Positions 9,095 to 9,442 of a DNA stretch of 9,442 nt are shown piece after piece. The stretch's first letter is position 1. Each line of letters opens with the position of its first letter. Below the pieces are notes generated by a model. The model was not told the origin of the DNA. It saw only the letters and a list, made by a program, of their open reading frames with translations, and made no database searches. Source of the stretch: Halothiobacillus neapolitanus. GTDB taxonomy: Bacteria > Pseudomonadota > Gammaproteobacteria > Halothiobacillales > Halothiobacillaceae. A program made the translations under genes and the position numbers. Where the stretch lies: the NCBI GenBank assembly GCA_020721485.1, contig DYMR01000069.1, positions 1-9,442 on the forward strand, given 5' to 3'.

Positions 9095-9204
9095 GCGACC
9101 ACCCCAAATACAACCTCAGCCTGATCCGGCTCGGTGAAAAAGATCACCGTAAGCTCGCCGTACCCCAAAAAGCATGACAGCTCGCTCAAAGGTATTTTGT
9201 TGGT
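9079..9204 (-). pseudogene. Short coding-like frame on the - strand, possible gene remnant
   Basis: Reading the - strand from 9204 down to the TAA at 9081-9079 gives 41 residues, including LGYGELTVIFFTEPDQAEVV, after an in-frame TAA at 9207-9205. I counted G+C by codon position over the last 36 codons (TTG start at 9189): about 69% at third, 56% at first and 33% at second positions. This is the pattern of real genes, although the region is only ~48% G+C. The frame upstream of 9205 loses this pattern, so I read it as the tail of a broken gene or a very small protein. I do not recognise a family. The stop codon falls in the loop of the tRNA terminator. Confidence 0.3.
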
Positions 9205-9400
9205 TTATGAACAAGGTTGGGGGCGATTTTTTAGGCTCCGTCGAGCCATACCAATTGGCTGCCGATTGACTATAAAAATCGATGAACCATGATTTGCGGG
9301 TTTCTCCATTGGATTTCATCCGAGTTGAGTCAAGCCGAGGGATCTCAAATCCGCACAACCGCACCCGGATGCCAAACGCACAGCCATCCTGAACGGGCGA
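9095..9400. other. Low-G+C region with no convincing intact gene
   Basis: Bases 9121-9360 contain 115 G or C in 240 (48%), against about 70% in a sample row of amt (8401-8460). A GTG-started frame on the - strand (9364-9116, 82 codons, containing RKSWFIDFYSQSAANWYGST) is open, but it lacks third-position bias, a ribosome-binding site and any family resemblance I know. Small inverted repeats occur at 9132-9149 (CGGTGA/TCACCG) and 9234-9247 (GGCTC/GAGCC); neither has a T-run in the right place for a terminator. Position behind a tRNA and odd composition fit a transferred or decayed segment, but no integrase, transposase or second copy of the tRNA 3' end is present in the window. Confidence 0.5.
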
Positions 9401-9442
9401 TCAAATATCCCGCAGCAGGGCGTTGATGCCGACTTTGCTGAG
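9401..9442 (-). CDS. Possible 3' end of a - strand gene (partial, runs off the window)
   Basis: From the window edge the - strand reads LSKVGINALLRDI and then TGA (9403-9401). Of 13 sense codons 10 end in G or C, like the housekeeping genes and unlike the adjacent region. A gene converging on the tRNA is therefore plausible. Thirteen residues are too few to identify a product. Confidence 0.35.
   Translation of the reverse strand, partial: LSKVGINALLRDI

Noticed and set aside
9132..9247. Inverted repeats at 9132-9149 and 9234-9247 as terminators
   Set aside because: Neither stem is followed by a T-run on the strand where it would be needed.
9116..9364. 82-codon GTG-started frame on the - strand as a gene
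   Set aside because: No third-position bias, no ribosome-binding site and no recognised domain. A different frame carries the coding signal in its last part.

Overview
The window is a G+C-rich chromosomal housekeeping segment, with every complete gene on the + strand. The order recA-recX-alaS-lysC-csrA, followed by a tRNA-Ser(GCU), is typical of gammaproteobacteria: E. coli has recA-recX-alaS-csrA-serV, and Pseudomonas has alaS-lysC-rsmA-tRNA-Ser. I infer a gammaproteobacterium outside the enterics. I cannot name the genus from sequence alone.

Layout. Bases 1-428 hold the 3' end of rlmB (23S rRNA Gm2251 methyltransferase). A 72-base gap with a 20-bp tandem repeat follows. Next come a class I beta-type aspartate aminotransferase (501-1676), recA (1714-2772), recX (2778-3254), alaS (3359-5977), lysC (6117-7349) and csrA (7426-7635), which ends at a clear intrinsic terminator. 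An Amt-family ammonium channel gene (7711-8916) then sits between csrA and tRNA-Ser (8967-9056), where csrA and the tRNA are neighbours in related bacteria. The tRNA has a very good promoter of its own and a strong terminator (9069-9094). The last ~345 bases drop to about 48% G+C. They hold no convincing intact gene, only a short coding-like frame on the - strand and, at the window edge, the last codons of a probable - strand gene.

How the genes relate. RecA and its modulator RecX are a tight pair. The aminotransferase makes or uses aspartate, and LysC commits aspartate to the lysine/threonine/methionine branch. AlaRS, tRNA-Ser and RlmB serve translation, and CsrA is a global post-transcriptional regulator. 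Amt brings in ammonium for glutamate and aspartate synthesis.

Nothing here looks like a wholly new system. The points most worth checking are: (1) a strong internal ribosome-binding site and GTG inside lysC, placed to make a separate regulatory beta subunit; (2) two non-pairing positions (3:70 and 28:42) in the tRNA-Ser; (3) the amt insertion, which lacks its own visible promoter and terminator; (4) no visible LexA box at recA; and (5) a protein-like - strand remnant whose stop codon lies in the loop of the tRNA terminator.
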